In this document: positions 1 to 11,104 of the stretch, in pieces
Numbering within the stretch: position 1 is the first letter of the stretch
Layout: each line of letters starts with the position of its first letter
Assembly (NCBI GenBank): GCA_034509755.1
Contig: CM067551.1
Location: forward strand, 17,046,501-17,110,500
Direction: 5' to 3'
Length of the DNA stretch: 64,000 bases
Origin: Anisodus tanguticus
Taxonomy: Eukaryota; Streptophyta; Magnoliopsida; Solanales; Solanaceae
Translations under genes and position numbers: made by a program
Notes under the pieces: model-generated
Databases searched by the model: none
What the model was told of the DNA's origin: nothing
What the model saw: only the letters and a program-made list of their open reading frames with translations

Positions 1-283
1 GGTTTAACAAGGAATCACCTTGGCTGGCAATTCTCCTGAAATTTAGCTCTGGCTGGTAGTCCAGCAAGACTTTATGTATTGTGCGAAACCCTGTGTCATA
101 GCGTGCTTTAGTTGGGTTTTTGAGGATTTGTCTACATTGCTTCTCTCGGTTGCTGCCAAGTGAGGACATGCCCTATATTTTCTTTCTCATGTTTCAATTG
201 AAATGACAGTTCCCTTGGTTTATTTGTATTAGTATCTTTATGTCTCTCCAGTCTTCCTTTCTCATTTGAGCATTTTAACGCAG
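1..283 (+). other. RPS15: Intron of RPS15 (3' part)
   Basis: No plausible coding frame is seen here. The stretch ends in a pyrimidine-rich run and an AG (ttttaacgcag, ending at 283) directly before the recognisable ribosomal protein sequence, so it reads as the last intron of RPS15. Earlier exons lie left of the window. Confidence 0.7.
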
Positions 284-535
284 AAACGTGAGGCTCCGCC
301 AGGTGAGAAGTCAGAGCCTGTCAAGACTCATTTGAGGAACATGATCATTGTTCCTGAGATGATTGGAAGTGTCATTGGTATTTACAATGGAAAGACATTC
401 AATCAGATTGAGGTCAAGCCTGAGATGATTGGCCACTATCTGGCTGAATTCTCAATCTCATACAAGCCTGTCAAGCATGGAAGACCCGGTATTGGTGCTA
501 CTCACTCATCAAGGTTCATTCCTATGGGATGTTAG
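284..535 (+). CDS. RPS15: 40S ribosomal protein S15 (uS19), terminal exon
   Basis: This exon encodes the C-terminal half of cytosolic ribosomal protein uS19, a small-subunit head protein near the decoding region and the subunit interface. The frame opens at the splice acceptor with KREAPPGEK and continues through the highly conserved stretches HLRNMIIVPEMIGS, YNGKTFNQIE, KPEMIGHYLAEFSISYKPV and HGRPGIGATHSSRF, about 83 residues of a protein usually near 150. The first exons are outside the window. The C-terminus reads FIPMGC and then stops, whereas plant uS19 normally ends FIPLK; the two terminal residues are thus replaced by three. This could be a diverged paralogue or a copy starting to decay, but the rest of the exon shows no lesion. 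Identity is certain from family knowledge; functional status is inferred. Confidence 0.93.
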   Translation, partial: KREAPPGEKSEPVKTHLRNMIIVPEMIGSVIGIYNGKTFNQIEVKPEMIGHYLAEFSISYKPVKHGRPGIGATHSSRFIPMGC

Positions 536-1069
536 GTTATCTTGTGCCGTCATTTGCTAGAATTTTGATGAAGTTCTTGGATTATAAAAGAGTTAAGTTT
601 GGAATTACTGTGGTCAGCTGATAAATATCATTTTTATTTATTTTTGTCATGACATTGGTGTCTCTTAAACTTGATTCTTTTTAAATGCTCAAATTAAGAG
701 GGCATTATGATGCTCACGGGCCTTTTATGCTCACGTTCTTCCGATTTCATAGCACATTCAAGTCTTTTCCTGATTTTTTAGCTATTGAATTATGGTTATG
801 CAAGAACATTTTGCCCCTTTTCCTGTTCGTGAACATCTTGTGTGATTGCCATTGAGCTTGTGCATCCTGGGATCTGCTGGAGTTGGCCTAAATTTTTGCA
901 TTTGAAAGTTGCTCTGTTCTTTTAGCTGTAAAGGATGATTGCAGAAGAAGTTTAGGTTGTGGAATTAAATGGTCTTAAATTTCAAAATAGTCTGAAATGG
1001 ATGAATTATTAGGTTCTTCATAAAACAGAATTTTCCACAAGCAAGTTGAACCTGTAACATGTTTTCGTG
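536..1069 (+). other. RPS15 3' UTR and convergent intergenic region
   Basis: AT-rich sequence without a convincing frame. The first few hundred bases should be the RPS15 3' untranslated region. It ends at the stop codon of the probable minus-strand gene, so the two genes converge. Confidence 0.5.
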
Positions 1070-1225
1070 TCAATGGCATGTGCCATTTCGGGAAGGTGTC
1101 AAATGAGCTAGATTTATACCAGTAAAATGATCGCCTTTTGACATCTGGAGTGGAATGTCATCAATCATTTCTATTGAACTCTTAAAATACTGCCTATGAA
1201 TTTCTTGAAGAGAACGTGACCAAAG
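1070..1225 (-). CDS. Probable terminal exon of an unrecognised gene
   Basis: On the minus strand a strong acceptor (ttctttttctttcag) is followed by an open frame of 51 codons starting LWSRSLQEIHRQYF and ending SRNGTCH, then TGA. The long pyrimidine tract, ordinary amino-acid composition and clean stop support a real last exon. The frame also stays open upstream of the acceptor through intron-like sequence, which is taken to be chance. Joined in phase it would follow the exon at 1463-1508/11110-11160. I do not recognise the protein family. It converges on RPS15 with about 530 bp between the stop codons. It could instead be a chance frame; transcript data would decide. Confidence 0.4.
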   Translation of the reverse strand, partial: LWSRSLQEIHRQYFKSSIEMIDDIPLQMSKGDHFTGINLAHLTPSRNGTCH

Positions 1226-1462
1226 CTGAAAGAAAAAGAAAACAAAGAGAATAGGAAGGGTCGATAGGTCTGTAGTTATTTTATCCGACACTACACCGTC
1301 TACTATGCAGCCTATAAATCTGTGGAGGACATGCTATGTGAGCAATTTTTATCTATATTTTGTAGTATAGATGTTGTAGCATTTGGAGAAAGGGTCTATT
1401 CATCTCGTCAATTAAGATACTTCCTAAGTAAATAATTGACAAATGACAACCCAAAGCATTAC

Positions 1463-1508
1463 TCTATCATCTACTCCAAGATATGGGAATGGAAGTTCCT
1501 CTCCAATC
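1463..1508 (-). pseudogene. 3' part of a probable exon split by Cop-A
   Basis: Read on the minus strand across the Cop-A insertion (from 11160 down to 11105, then 1503 down to 1463, counting the CAATC target duplication once), the sequence has an acceptor (attccttcag), an open frame of about 32 codons including SSSSGRTLFEGKIGEELPF, and a donor (gatgataga/gtaatg) in phase with the exon at 1070-1225. The target duplication lies inside this frame, so the insertion would interrupt the coding sequence. The product is not recognised. Confidence 0.3.
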
Positions 1509-3050
1509 GGTAGGGTTTTCTTGGGTTCAAAACACATAAGTAAGGCACAACGGAAGTTTAAAATTTTTGTTTCTTACTTACCCCAACAAGTTTTCTGGTA
1601 TGGTTATACAACAATCAAACTTGTAACATAAAACATAATACTTACATGTTATAGTATCTGGAATATTTATCTACTATAAGGATGATACACGGTTTCCCTT
1701 TCGATTGCAAGCTCCAAGCTTCAATGTATTTCTCTTTCGGAAAGCTAGGAAATCCGGCAGAGGTTTGAGAGAGTATTTTAATTCTAAGTCTCTAAGGCTT
1801 AGAATGATAATCTGAAAATTATTGTATTGAATAATGAAGAGAATGCCACTATTTATAGGTGAAAATTAGGTCAAACCGGATTAGGGTTTAACCTTGAGCC
1901 TGGACCAAAAATTGAGGCAGAGGCGTCGAGGCCCTAGGGTATGGGCGTCGCGGCGCTCGACGTGTTTCTGTACTATCTCGATTAATTTTCTACGCATTCT
2001 TAATTAAATCCAAAATCTAATTTTGACTTAATTAAAATAATCATTATTCATTTAAATATCTCGATTCTAAATCGAACATTTAATTACTCTCTCAATACAC
2101 CCTTAGGTCGAAAGGACAATCGACATAGTGAGACCCTACATGCCTTCACATATAGACATTAATCAAATTAAGGTCTACGCGGAACTCCTAGACGGCGCCG
2201 CAAGACGAACTCAATATGTGAAGTACGTTTACGCGAATCCAGTAAACTTAACCTCTATGTGGTAAGATAAAATCTTTTCATTCACGACATACCCGATCAA
2301 GCTTAGGATTTGTCAAGTGTCTATCCAAATGGCTTAATCATTGTATCTCGTCTATATTAGTTGACAACTAGACCACATTCTAAATATGTCTATTGCGTTG
2401 GCCAACTACTTAGTCAACCTAATATCACTGAGAATCCGAGTGTTCTCTCGAATATATATTCGAGGAATGAATCTTAATATTGGCTCAACTACCACCTTTA
2501 ATCCACATCGTAATGTACCCAATACAAGTCGTATCTCAACCTATAAGGCATTTGAGCTTAGGACGGGATCAAAGTACATTACTTTGTAGACAAGGCGCGT
2601 ATTGACCTCAAGTCTAAGGAATTTTATCTACCACACGCTGATCATACTTTAGACAAGTATAACAAACAGTATATCAGCAGAGTATACCAATACTTCCAAA
2701 GTATCCATGTGTCCATCACGAGTAGCCATTATTCGTAGCAGGTGAGACATACTACATCCTCTAAGGATGTGATGTAGACCACATGTCGACTTATCACATA
2801 TCATCGATATCCCATTCTCGATGATCATTAGTCGAGGCTATTTTAAGAGTTACGTTATAATATTAATATCTCACACTATTAATAACAGTGTAACCTCCAG
2901 GGATGCATATTATAGAATATTACAAACAATCAATTAATAATTCAATAATTGCAAATGCCAAAATATTAATCTCCATTAATAATAATATGAATGTGTATAA
3001 AGTACATTTGTCCTAATACAGATTGTCTCTAGGACATAAATATACTTTCA
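1509..3050 (-). repeat. Cop-A 3' LTR
   Basis: 1542 bp, pairs with 9567-11104. On the plus strand it starts GGTAGGGTTTT (the canonical TG is mutated to GG) and ends ATACTTTCA. On the minus strand a TATA-like CTATAAATAG is at 1850-1860. GC-rich gcgtcgcggcgctcg lies near 1948. The open frame within 2386-2589 is simply LTR sequence, also present in the partner LTR. Confidence 0.93.
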
Positions 3051-5270
3051 ATCACCGAACATGAAACTTTGGTTTCATTCGGCTCCTTTATTCCACTTGG
3101 CCTAGAGCTAATCTCCAACATATTTAATGCTCATATTCTCAAATTGACCATTATGCTTGACTAAGCTTAATGGTTTAGTGAATGGGTCAGCTAGATTATC
3201 GTCTGTGGGAACATAGTCTAATCTAATCTCTTCGGTCTCCACCATCTCCCTAAGTATGTGGTACTTCCTTGTTTCTGTTGATTGATCTTGGTTCCTTAGC
3301 TAGAGCAATTGAACCAGTGTTGTCACAATAAATCGTTATTAGACAAGTGGCACTTGGAACAACCCTTAGTTCCTTCAGGAACTCAAAAATCGCGACAACT
3401 TCTTTACCAACTTCCGATCCAACAATGTACTCAGCTTCTATTGTCGAATCAGCAGTTGTAGCTTGTTTGGAACTTTTCCAGCTTACTGCTCCACCATTGA
3501 AAATGAACGTGTACCCAGATTGAGATTTGTAGTCATCAACATCCGTCTAGAAGCTAGCATTAGTGTACCCAGTAGCAGCTAGCTTTTCTTCCCCACCATA
3601 GACTAAGAAGTAATCTTTAGTTTGTCTAAGATACTTAAGAATACTCTTGACTGCCTTCCAGTGTTCTTCCCCAGGATTTTGCTGGAATTTGCAAGTCATA
3701 CTAAGTGCAAAGGCTATATCTGGCCTAGTACAGGTCATGGCATACATGATCGATCCTATAGATGAAGTATATGGGATCATTTTCATGTGTTCAAGTTCTA
3801 TAGTATTATAAGGACTATCCTTCTTAGATAACTTGATGCCTTGTCCCATAGGTAGACTGCCTTTCTTGGAATTTTCCATAGAAAAATGTCTAAGCACTTT
3901 GTCTATGTAGACTGACTGTGACTGCCCTAACAATCAGTTAGGTCTATCTCTATATATCCTAATACCCAGAATGTAGCAGGTTCACCTAAATCCTCCATCA
4001 TGAAGGTACTGGACAACCACTCCTTGACTGACTGCAGGAGAGTCTTATTGTCTCCCATTATTAATATGTCATCTACATATATGATAATGAAGGCAATACT
4101 CTCATCCTTGCGTTTACTATAAACAGATGGATCCTCTTTGCTTCTGACGAAATCAAATGACTTGATAGCCTTGTCAAAGCAAATATTCCAACTCCTCGAG
4201 GCTTGCTTAAGCCCATAAATGGACTTTTGTAGCTTGCATACAACATTTGGTTTGGACTCAAGTGAAAAACCCTCAGGTTGTTTCATAAACACCTCCTCAA
4301 CTAGATTACCATTGAGCTAAGCAGTTTTGACGTCCATATGCCAAATATCACAATCATAATATGCAGTTATTGCAAGCAAAATCTGAATGGACTTAATCTT
4401 AGCAATAAGTGAAAAGGTTTCATCATAATCGACCATAGGTCGTTGATTATAACCTTTAGCCACCAATCTTGATTTATAAGTTTGTACCTTGGCATATGCA
4501 TCAATCTTCTTCTTGAAGACCCATTTGCATCATATGGGTCTAACCCCTATTGGAAAATCAACCAAGTTCCAAACTTGATTTATGTACATCGAGTCCATCT
4601 CAGATTTCATGGTTCTTGCCATCTCTGCGAATCAGTGTCTAACATAGCTTCGCTGTAGGTTGTAGGTTCATCGTCATTAGGAATATCTATCTCATTGTGT
4701 GTTTCAACAAGGAGATTAAGTCTTTCAGGCGGACGATGACTCCTAGTGGTCCTACAGAGTTGATTATTCTACGTTTCAGTATTTGTTGCATTCTGATTGT
4801 GAGTAGGTCTTTGTGTGTTGGACAATCCATCACCTTGAGAGCTTTTAGGAATGTCATTTTCATTTATTTCCTAAATGAAATGATGTACAACCATTGTATC
4901 ATCTTCCATTGGTTGTGTATGAGAGTCTTGCATTTCTGCACTATCTCTCACAGCACTCCCACTGGCTGAAGGGCGTACTCTAAGTACCCAATCTTCACCA
5001 GATACTCCCACTAAATCCTCATTTAGGTCATTCGACAAGGGTTCAATTTCTGTGTTATCTTGTGGTTCTTGAATTTATTCAAGTTCTATCTCTGTGCAAC
5101 TATGTTCCTTGTAGACATATTCTTCTTCAAGGAAAGTTGCATTCCTGAAACAATGACCTTATGTTCTCCAGAAAGATAGAAGTAGTATCCCTTAGTTTCC
5201 TTTGGATACCCCATGAAGTAACATTTCTCACTTTTAGATTCCAACTTGTCAGTGAGCATCTTCTTAACAC
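3051..5270 (-). pseudogene. Cop-A reverse transcriptase and RNase H (decayed)
   Basis: Two main open pieces remain. 3927-4292 carries RT with GFSLESKPNVVCKLQKSIYG, KQASRSWN and the catalytic YVDD (IIIYVDDILIMG). 3547-3933 carries the RT thumb and start of RNase H (YTSSIGSIMYAMTCTRPDIA, EEHWKAVKSILKYLRQTKD). Upstream RT (a QMDVKTAF-like region near 4320-4360) and the downstream RNase H motif (ADSTIEAEY-like near 3420-3450) can be read only across stops. Sequence ends in a tail near 3103 with about 50 bp before the LTR that Cop-F lacks. The original product copied element RNA into cDNA; this copy cannot make it. Confidence 0.88.
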
Positions 5271-6179
5271 ATGCAGGTCACCCCCAGGGTATCATATGTT
5301 TAAGAGTTGGCTTCTTGCCACACCATATCTCATAGAGTGTCTTTTCAACTGACTTGGAAGGAACCTTGTTCAGAACATATATAGAGGTTTGTATAACATG
5401 TCCCCAAAGGTATGTCGGTAGAGCTGAGAAGCTCATCATAGATCGAACCATATCCAATAAAGTTCGGTTTCTCCTCTCGGCAACACCATTCATATGTGGT
5501 GTTCAAGGAGGTGTCCATTCTGACTGGACTCCATGTAGCTTTAAGTAATCTAGAAAATTCTTGCTCAAGTATTCACCTCCTCGATTCGATAGAAGGGTCT
5601 TGATACTTGTTGCAAGTTGCTTCTCTACTTCCGACTTGTACCCTTTGAACTTCTCAAAAGCCTCGGATTTGTGTCTCATAAGATACACATATCCATATCT
5701 TGTGAAGTCGTCAGTAAAAATGATGAAGTATGGGAAGCCTCCTTTAGCTTGAGTCGAGAATGGCCCACATACATCAGTATGGACCAAATCAAACACCTCC
5801 TTGGCTCGCACACCTTTTCCAGAAAGTGGTTTATTGGTCATCTTTCCTCTCAAGCAAGATTCACAGTTACCATAAGACTCCAAGTCAAATGGTTTGAGGT
5901 AGTCTAACTTTCTCAATCTTGCTATCCTTGATTCATTGATATGACCAAGTCTGCAGTGCCATAGGTAGGTAGAGTTTCTATTACTTATCTTGGCTCATTT
6001 ATTTTATACATTGAATATCTCTCTACTACAGTTTAGTGTATATAATCCATCCACAAGAGGAGCAGCTCCATATATAATATTATCAAAAGACAGTACTTGA
6101 TTGCCATTATAAATATACGAGGAAAAACCATTCATGTCCAAAACTGGGATAGAAATGATATTCCTCGTTAACGAGGGTA
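5271..6179 (-). pseudogene. Cop-A integrase and GAG-pre-integrase region (decayed)
   Basis: Pieces at 5503-5916 and 5278-5493 hold the integrase core: SYGNCESCLRGKMTNKPLSG (zinc-binding end), VHTDVCGPF with the first Asp, FTDDFTRYGYVYLM, and ERRNRTLLDMV with the Glu. The second catalytic Asp is lost: the family motif SDRGGEY reads SNRGGEY. A frameshift separates the two pieces near 5500. The upstream part YVPSLTRN...DGLYTLNC at 6004-6170 is cut by the MITE and continues beyond 7006. Confidence 0.88.
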
Positions 6180-6187
6180 CATAGAAG

Positions 6188-6997
6188 TAGGGATGGCAAC
6201 GGATCGGAACTGGACCGGATCCTACTAGATCCAGATCCAGATCCATTTTTCAGATCTGGATCCAGATTCATCGGGTCTGTAAAATCATATCCAAATCTGG
6301 ATCCATCGGATCCATCGGGTCCACGGATCAGATCTGGATCCACATGTACAAAATTTTGCCTTGCTAAAAATGTAACCTTGCTAAGATTTTTTTTTTAACT
6401 GTCAAACTATTTTTACTTAGCTAACAGTTTACTGTGTTTCAATTTTGAAATGTTCATATGAGATATTTTGTTTGTTGTCTCGTTTTGATTGTGAGCTATT
6501 AATTGAAAATATTGGACAATGACAATAGTTGTGGAAAATGCTGACTAGTATTTCCACAATGCAGAACTTGCATGTGCTTGAATCTTCACAAATGAAGTGA
6601 ATATAATTTTAACTACTTGTCTATGGAGATGTTAGTCATTCACTAATATAACATTGATTTTATTATCGAAGTTACCTCTTTATTTTTTGGTTTTTGAGTT
6701 AACGAGGAGATAAATTAAACTTGTTTTGAGAATTAAACTTGCAAGGATGTGCTTATCAATTTTAAGAAAATACTTATAAAATTACATTCTAAGTTATGAA
6801 TATATTTAATAAAAAATGGATCCACGGGTCGGATCTGGATCGGATACGGATCTCAAATACAAGATCCAGATCCGATCCGTCAGAAACGGATTCGGGTTCG
6901 ATCCGGATCCATCAGGTCCAAATTTTGAAGATCCTATCCTATAAAATGAATATGGATCCACCGGATCCGGACGGTCCAGGATTCACTGCCATCTCTA
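6188..6997. mobile_element. hAT-type MITE in Cop-A (810 bp)
   Basis: Terminal inverted repeats TAGGGATGGCA (6188) and TGCCATCTCTA (ending 6997) are flanked by an 8-bp target duplication with one mismatch, catagaag (6180-6187) and caaagaag (6998-7005). An 8-bp duplication and a TAGGGRTGGC terminus fit hAT elements. Both ends are packed with GGATCC, AGATCCAGATCC and GGATCTGGATC repeats, the usual form of hAT subterminal transposase-binding sites. The core is AT-rich and has no transposase; apparent frames at 6107-6343 and 6796-7029 are translations of the repeats. Removing it rejoins Cop-A sequence in register with Cop-F. Confidence 0.9.
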
Positions 6998-7135
6998 CAA
7001 AGAAGCAATCATTCAACACTAAACAATAGCCGGAAGGTAAATTTAATCTATAAGTTCCTACGCTCGCATCATCTACTCGTGCTCCGTTTCCAACGCGTAG
7101 GTCTACCTATCTTGGTCCAACCTTCCTACTATCAG

Positions 7136-8083
7136 TTAGCCCCTGCACATTTGTACAAATGTGTGAGCCACAAGCGGTATCAATACCCAGGAATGAGAGT
7201 TATTTATAGACATATTTATTTCAATGACATACATACCTTGTCCACCAAAGGCAGGAGCACCTGGTGCTTTTCCTCCTCCTGGTGCCGTGCAGTCCTTCTT
7301 CCAATGCCCCTTCTTGTGGCAGTTGAGGCATTCATCCTTAGCCGAATTTACCATTTTCTTCACACCTCCCTTAGACTTTATAGCTGAGGGCGCAACAACT
7401 GCTTTGCCCTTCTTCTTCTGTCATTCCTTGCCTTTCGGCTTGGGTCGGCTAGAAGAGCTCACCATGAGCAGAACTTTGCCTTTAGAGGTGGAAGACTCAA
7501 AGGTCTTGAGCATGTTGTGCAGCTCCGGCAGAGTCGCCTTCGTTCCATTCATATTGAAATTCACTATGAAGTTCTCAAAAGAACGAGGGAGAGAGTTCAG
7601 GGTGAGGGTGGTAGCGACATTCTTTTCAAGCTTCGTTCCAATTGAAGCAAACCTCTCTATCAGCCCTATCATCTTCAACACATACTGCGAGACCTGGCCC
7701 CCTTCATTGAGCTTACACTTAAAGAGTTCTATTAGTAACTCATATTCCATAGTCTGGGATTGTGAGTCATAGAGACTCTTCAAGTGTTTGAGCATCTCAT
7801 TGGGCCTCATGTTCTCATATTGTCTCTGAAGTTCCATAGACATGGAAGACTATATCACGCACTGCGCTGAAGTGGCATTATCTAGGTATTTTTGGTAAGC
7901 TTCCTTATCAAAAGAGGTATATTCAGCAGAGTCTGTCGCAGGGACTGTTGGGAACACCGTGTCCAACACGTATTCTATTTTCTCTTGTCTCAACACTATT
8001 CGCAAATTCTTTAGCCAGTCAAGATAGTTCGGTCTAGTAAGTTTGTTCATCTCAATCAACATTTTCAATGATAAGCTCAACAT
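7136..8083 (-). pseudogene. Cop-A gag (decayed)
   Basis: Gag coats the particle RNA. Three pieces align with the intact 316-residue gag of Cop-F: 7850-8083 (MLIEMNKLTRPNYLDWLKNL), 7421-7843 (MSMELQRQYENM through SSSSRPKPKGKE) and 7136-7363, which has the zinc knuckle CLNCHKKGHWKKDC (CX2CX4HX4C). Premature stops and frame changes separate them. The last piece runs in frame into the protease start (HSWV) and then loses one base, a lesion different from that of Cop-F. Confidence 0.9.
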
Positions 8084-9550
8084 CTTTAATAATCTGAAGA
8101 ATTAGATAGACTAGAAATCAAACTCAAAATATGTTTCCTATTATACACATTCGTTTCGGGTAATAAATATGGCCTATTATTTAATTAGCTCCCACTATTT
8201 TAACATACTTCTACAACCCCATGGTAGAATACAAACTTATTTTAACTGAGGTCATAATGGGCCAAGATACAAGCCTATGCTATCTCCGTGTTTGCTTTGA
8301 CTGATAACTTCAACAACACATCTTGGTAGGTTCTAAACCAATTGCAATTCTTATTTGTAACTCTTGGTTGATCAAATATTACATTTAATCTTGCGTCCTT
8401 AGATTAGTCCGACACTTTGGCACCAAGATTTTTCTAAGCAAGTCAACCCCATTACACGACTGTGTTTATGTATCTAAGCAAATTTAGCCTTTGTGAGCAA
8501 ACACTTTGGTGTAAATACCCACAAAAGTTTATCGTTTACCTTTACATTAAAACACACATATGAAAGAGTCTGGGTCCTCGTAGACTTAGAGCAATGCTTT
8601 GGCATAAATGCTCGTATCGCCGAAAAGAATTTTGCACTCTAACAATTATAATGGACGACACGTTTTAATTTAGACTTGTATTTTAAAAAAAATTAGGGAA
8701 CATTTTAATTCAGGGTTTTAACCAAGATCAACTCTCTTACGCCATATCCAATATGACATCTTAACATCATGCAAAACTAATGACACATATAGTTGCGAAC
8801 CGTCAACCCAATATGCATGATATAAAATGGTTTAATCAAATACTAGGCACCGCCTGCCCAGACAGTTATAGCGGACGCTATTCTAGTAATTTAAATGACA
8901 AATAATTTGACATTTAGCACATAAACAGTATACTTATCAAATATACTGTATAATAATAATCATGGATTTTTTTCGACTGCCGGGGCCGCGGCTCTAATCA
9001 TTAGGGTTGCGGCGCCACCGAGGCAGAATGCTTATGCAGTGCTTTAGAGTCGCGGCGCTCGCAAAGCATAAGCATTTCGGCTTCTATATTTTATTTAGGG
9101 CCGCGACGCTCCACTGTGGAGCCGCGGCGCCCACTGTCCAGTAAGTCTTGAATTAAAAAATGAAGAATTAGGGTCGCGGTGCCGACGTCCTGACAAAATG
9201 TTTTTGTGTTGATTCTTCAAAATCGTTCGAGCCCTAAATACAATTTAGGGATCAAATCACAGGTCCTTTATCATCACCCACAATTATCAATAAAGCTCAT
9301 ATCGACCATCATCCATTCTTACCCGTTCTTAGCCGTGCACCGTGCAATGAGCCGGACAACGCACTTTTGGCTTAGTTCGAGTTAGAGCGGAATGACTTCC
9401 TCGAGTTAGTGTAGGAGATAATTTAGGGTGATATCAAAAGGTTAACATTCAGTCAAGACATGTAGGATTTCAAGAACCTTGTTTTAATCCAATTTTATGT
9501 TTAACCGATATTATTACTTTATTCAATTGTTATATAACCATGAACCAGCC
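8084..9550 (-). other. Cop-A leader (5' UTR of the internal region)
   Basis: About 1.47 kb without coding potential between gag and the primer site, matching the 1.65-kb leader of Cop-F. At 8970-9190 it contains several CpG-rich blocks such as gccgcggctc, gggccgcgacgctcc and agccgcggcgccc, degenerate copies of the tandem units at 55732-55945. Confidence 0.8.
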
Positions 9551-9565
9551 TGGGCTCTGATACCA
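9551..9565 (-). promoter_or_regulatory. Cop-A primer-binding site
   Basis: Minus-strand TGGTATCAGAGCCCA, one base from the LTR end, is complementary to the 3' end of plant initiator tRNA-Met and starts minus-strand DNA synthesis. Confidence 0.95.
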
Positions 9566-9566
9566 C

Positions 9567-11104
9567 TGTAGGGTTTTGTTGGGTTCAAAACACATAAGTA
9601 AGGCACAACGGAAGTTTAAAATTTTTGTTTCTTACTTACACCAACAAGTTTTCTGGTATGGTTATACAACAATCAAACTTGTAACATAAAGCATAATACT
9701 TACATGTTATAGTATCTGGAATATTTATCTACTATAAGGATGATACACGGTTTCCCTTTCGATTGCAAGCTCCAAGCTTCAATGTATTTCTTTCGGAAAG
9801 CTAGGAAATCCGGCAAAGGTTTGAGAGAGTATTTTAATTCTAAGTCTCTAAGGCTTAGAATGATAATCTGAAAATTATTGTATTGAATAATGAAGAGAAT
9901 GCCACTATTTATAGGTGAAAATTAGGTCAAACCGGATTAGGGTTTAACCTTGGGCCTGGACCAAAAATTGAGGCAGAGGCGTCGAGGCCCTAGGGTATGG
10001 GCGTCGCGGCGCTCGACGTGTTTCTGTACTATCTCGATTAATTTTCTACGCATTCTTAATTAAATCCAAAATCTAATTTTGACTTAATTAAAATAATCAT
10101 TATTCATTTAAATATCTCGATTCTAAATCGAACATTTAATTACTCTCTCAATACACCCTTAGGTCGAAAGGACAATCGACATAGTGAGACCCTACATGCC
10201 TTCACATATAGACATTAATCAAATTAAGGTCTACGCGGAACTCCGAGACGCGCCGCAAGACGAACTCAATATGTGAAGTACGTTTACGCGAATCCAAAAA
10301 CTTAACCTCTATGTGGTAAGATAAAATCTTTTCATTCACGACATACCCGATCAAGCTTAGGATTTGTCAAGTGTCTATCCAAATGGCTTAATCATTGTAT
10401 CTCGTCTATATTAGTTGACAACTAGACCACATTCTAAATATGTCTATTGCGTTGGCCAACTACTTAGTCAACCTAATATCACTGAGAATCCGAGTGTTCT
10501 CTCGAATATATATTCGAGGAATGAATCTTAATATTGGCTCAACTACCACCTTTAATCCACATCGTAATGTACCCAATACAAGTCGTATCTCAACCTATAA
10601 GGCATTTGAGCTTAGGACGGGATCAAAGTACATTACTTTGTAGACAAGGCGCGTATTGACCTCAAGTCTAAGGACTTTTATCTACCACACGCTGATCATA
10701 CTTTAGACAAGTATAACAAACAGTATATCAGCAGAGTATACCAATACTTCCAAAGTATCCATGTGTCCATCACGAGTAGCCATTATTCGTAGCAGGTGAG
10801 ACATACTACATCCTCTAAGGATGTGATGCAGACCACATGTCGACTTATCACATATCATCGATATCCCATTCTCGATGATCATTAGTCGAGGCTATTTTAA
10901 GAGTTACGTTATAATATTAATATCCCACACTATTAATAACAGTGTAACCTCCAGGGATGCATATTATAGAATATTACAAACAATCAATTAATAATTCAAT
11001 AATTACAAATGTCAAAATATTAATCTCCATTAATAATAATACAAATATATATAAAGTATATTTATCTTAATACAGATTATCTCTAGGACATAAATATACT
11101 TTTA
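9567..11104 (-). repeat. Cop-A 5' LTR
   Basis: 1538 bp, starts TGTAGGGTTTTG on the plus strand and ends ATACTTTTA next to the CAATC duplication. TATA-like CTATAAATAG on the minus strand at 9904-9914. It is nearly identical to 1509-3050 except for the last ~120 bp (about 10980-11104), where eleven differences cluster, ten of them G to A or C to T in this copy. Confidence 0.94.

Larger units (their letters stand above)
1509..11104 (-). mobile_element. Cop-A: full-length Ty1/copia LTR retrotransposon
   Basis: A 9.6-kb element in minus orientation: 5' LTR 9567-11104, primer site 9551-9565, leader, gag, protease, integrase, RT, RNase H, 3' LTR 1509-3050. It is flanked by a 5-bp target duplication, CAATC at 1504-1508 and 11105-11109. 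It belongs to the same family as Cop-F at 49.9-62.6 kb, as shown by LTR and protein similarity. The reading frames are broken by stops and frameshifts, and an hAT-type MITE sits in the pol region at 6188-6997. The LTRs differ at only about a dozen positions over their first 1.42 kb, implying a recent insertion even though the coding part is decayed. Confidence 0.95.

Noticed and set aside
2386..2589. 67-codon frame repeated identically at 10440-10643 (and similar on the minus strand at 54180-54404)
   Set aside because: It lies inside the LTRs of Cop-A/Cop-F; duplication follows from the LTR pair, not from coding conservation.
7224..7772. Long open frame antisense to Cop-A gag (182 codons) with a counterpart at 57229-57798 in Cop-F
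   Set aside because: It mirrors the gag coding strand exactly; codon constraint on gag keeps the opposite frame open. No start context or domain supports a protein.
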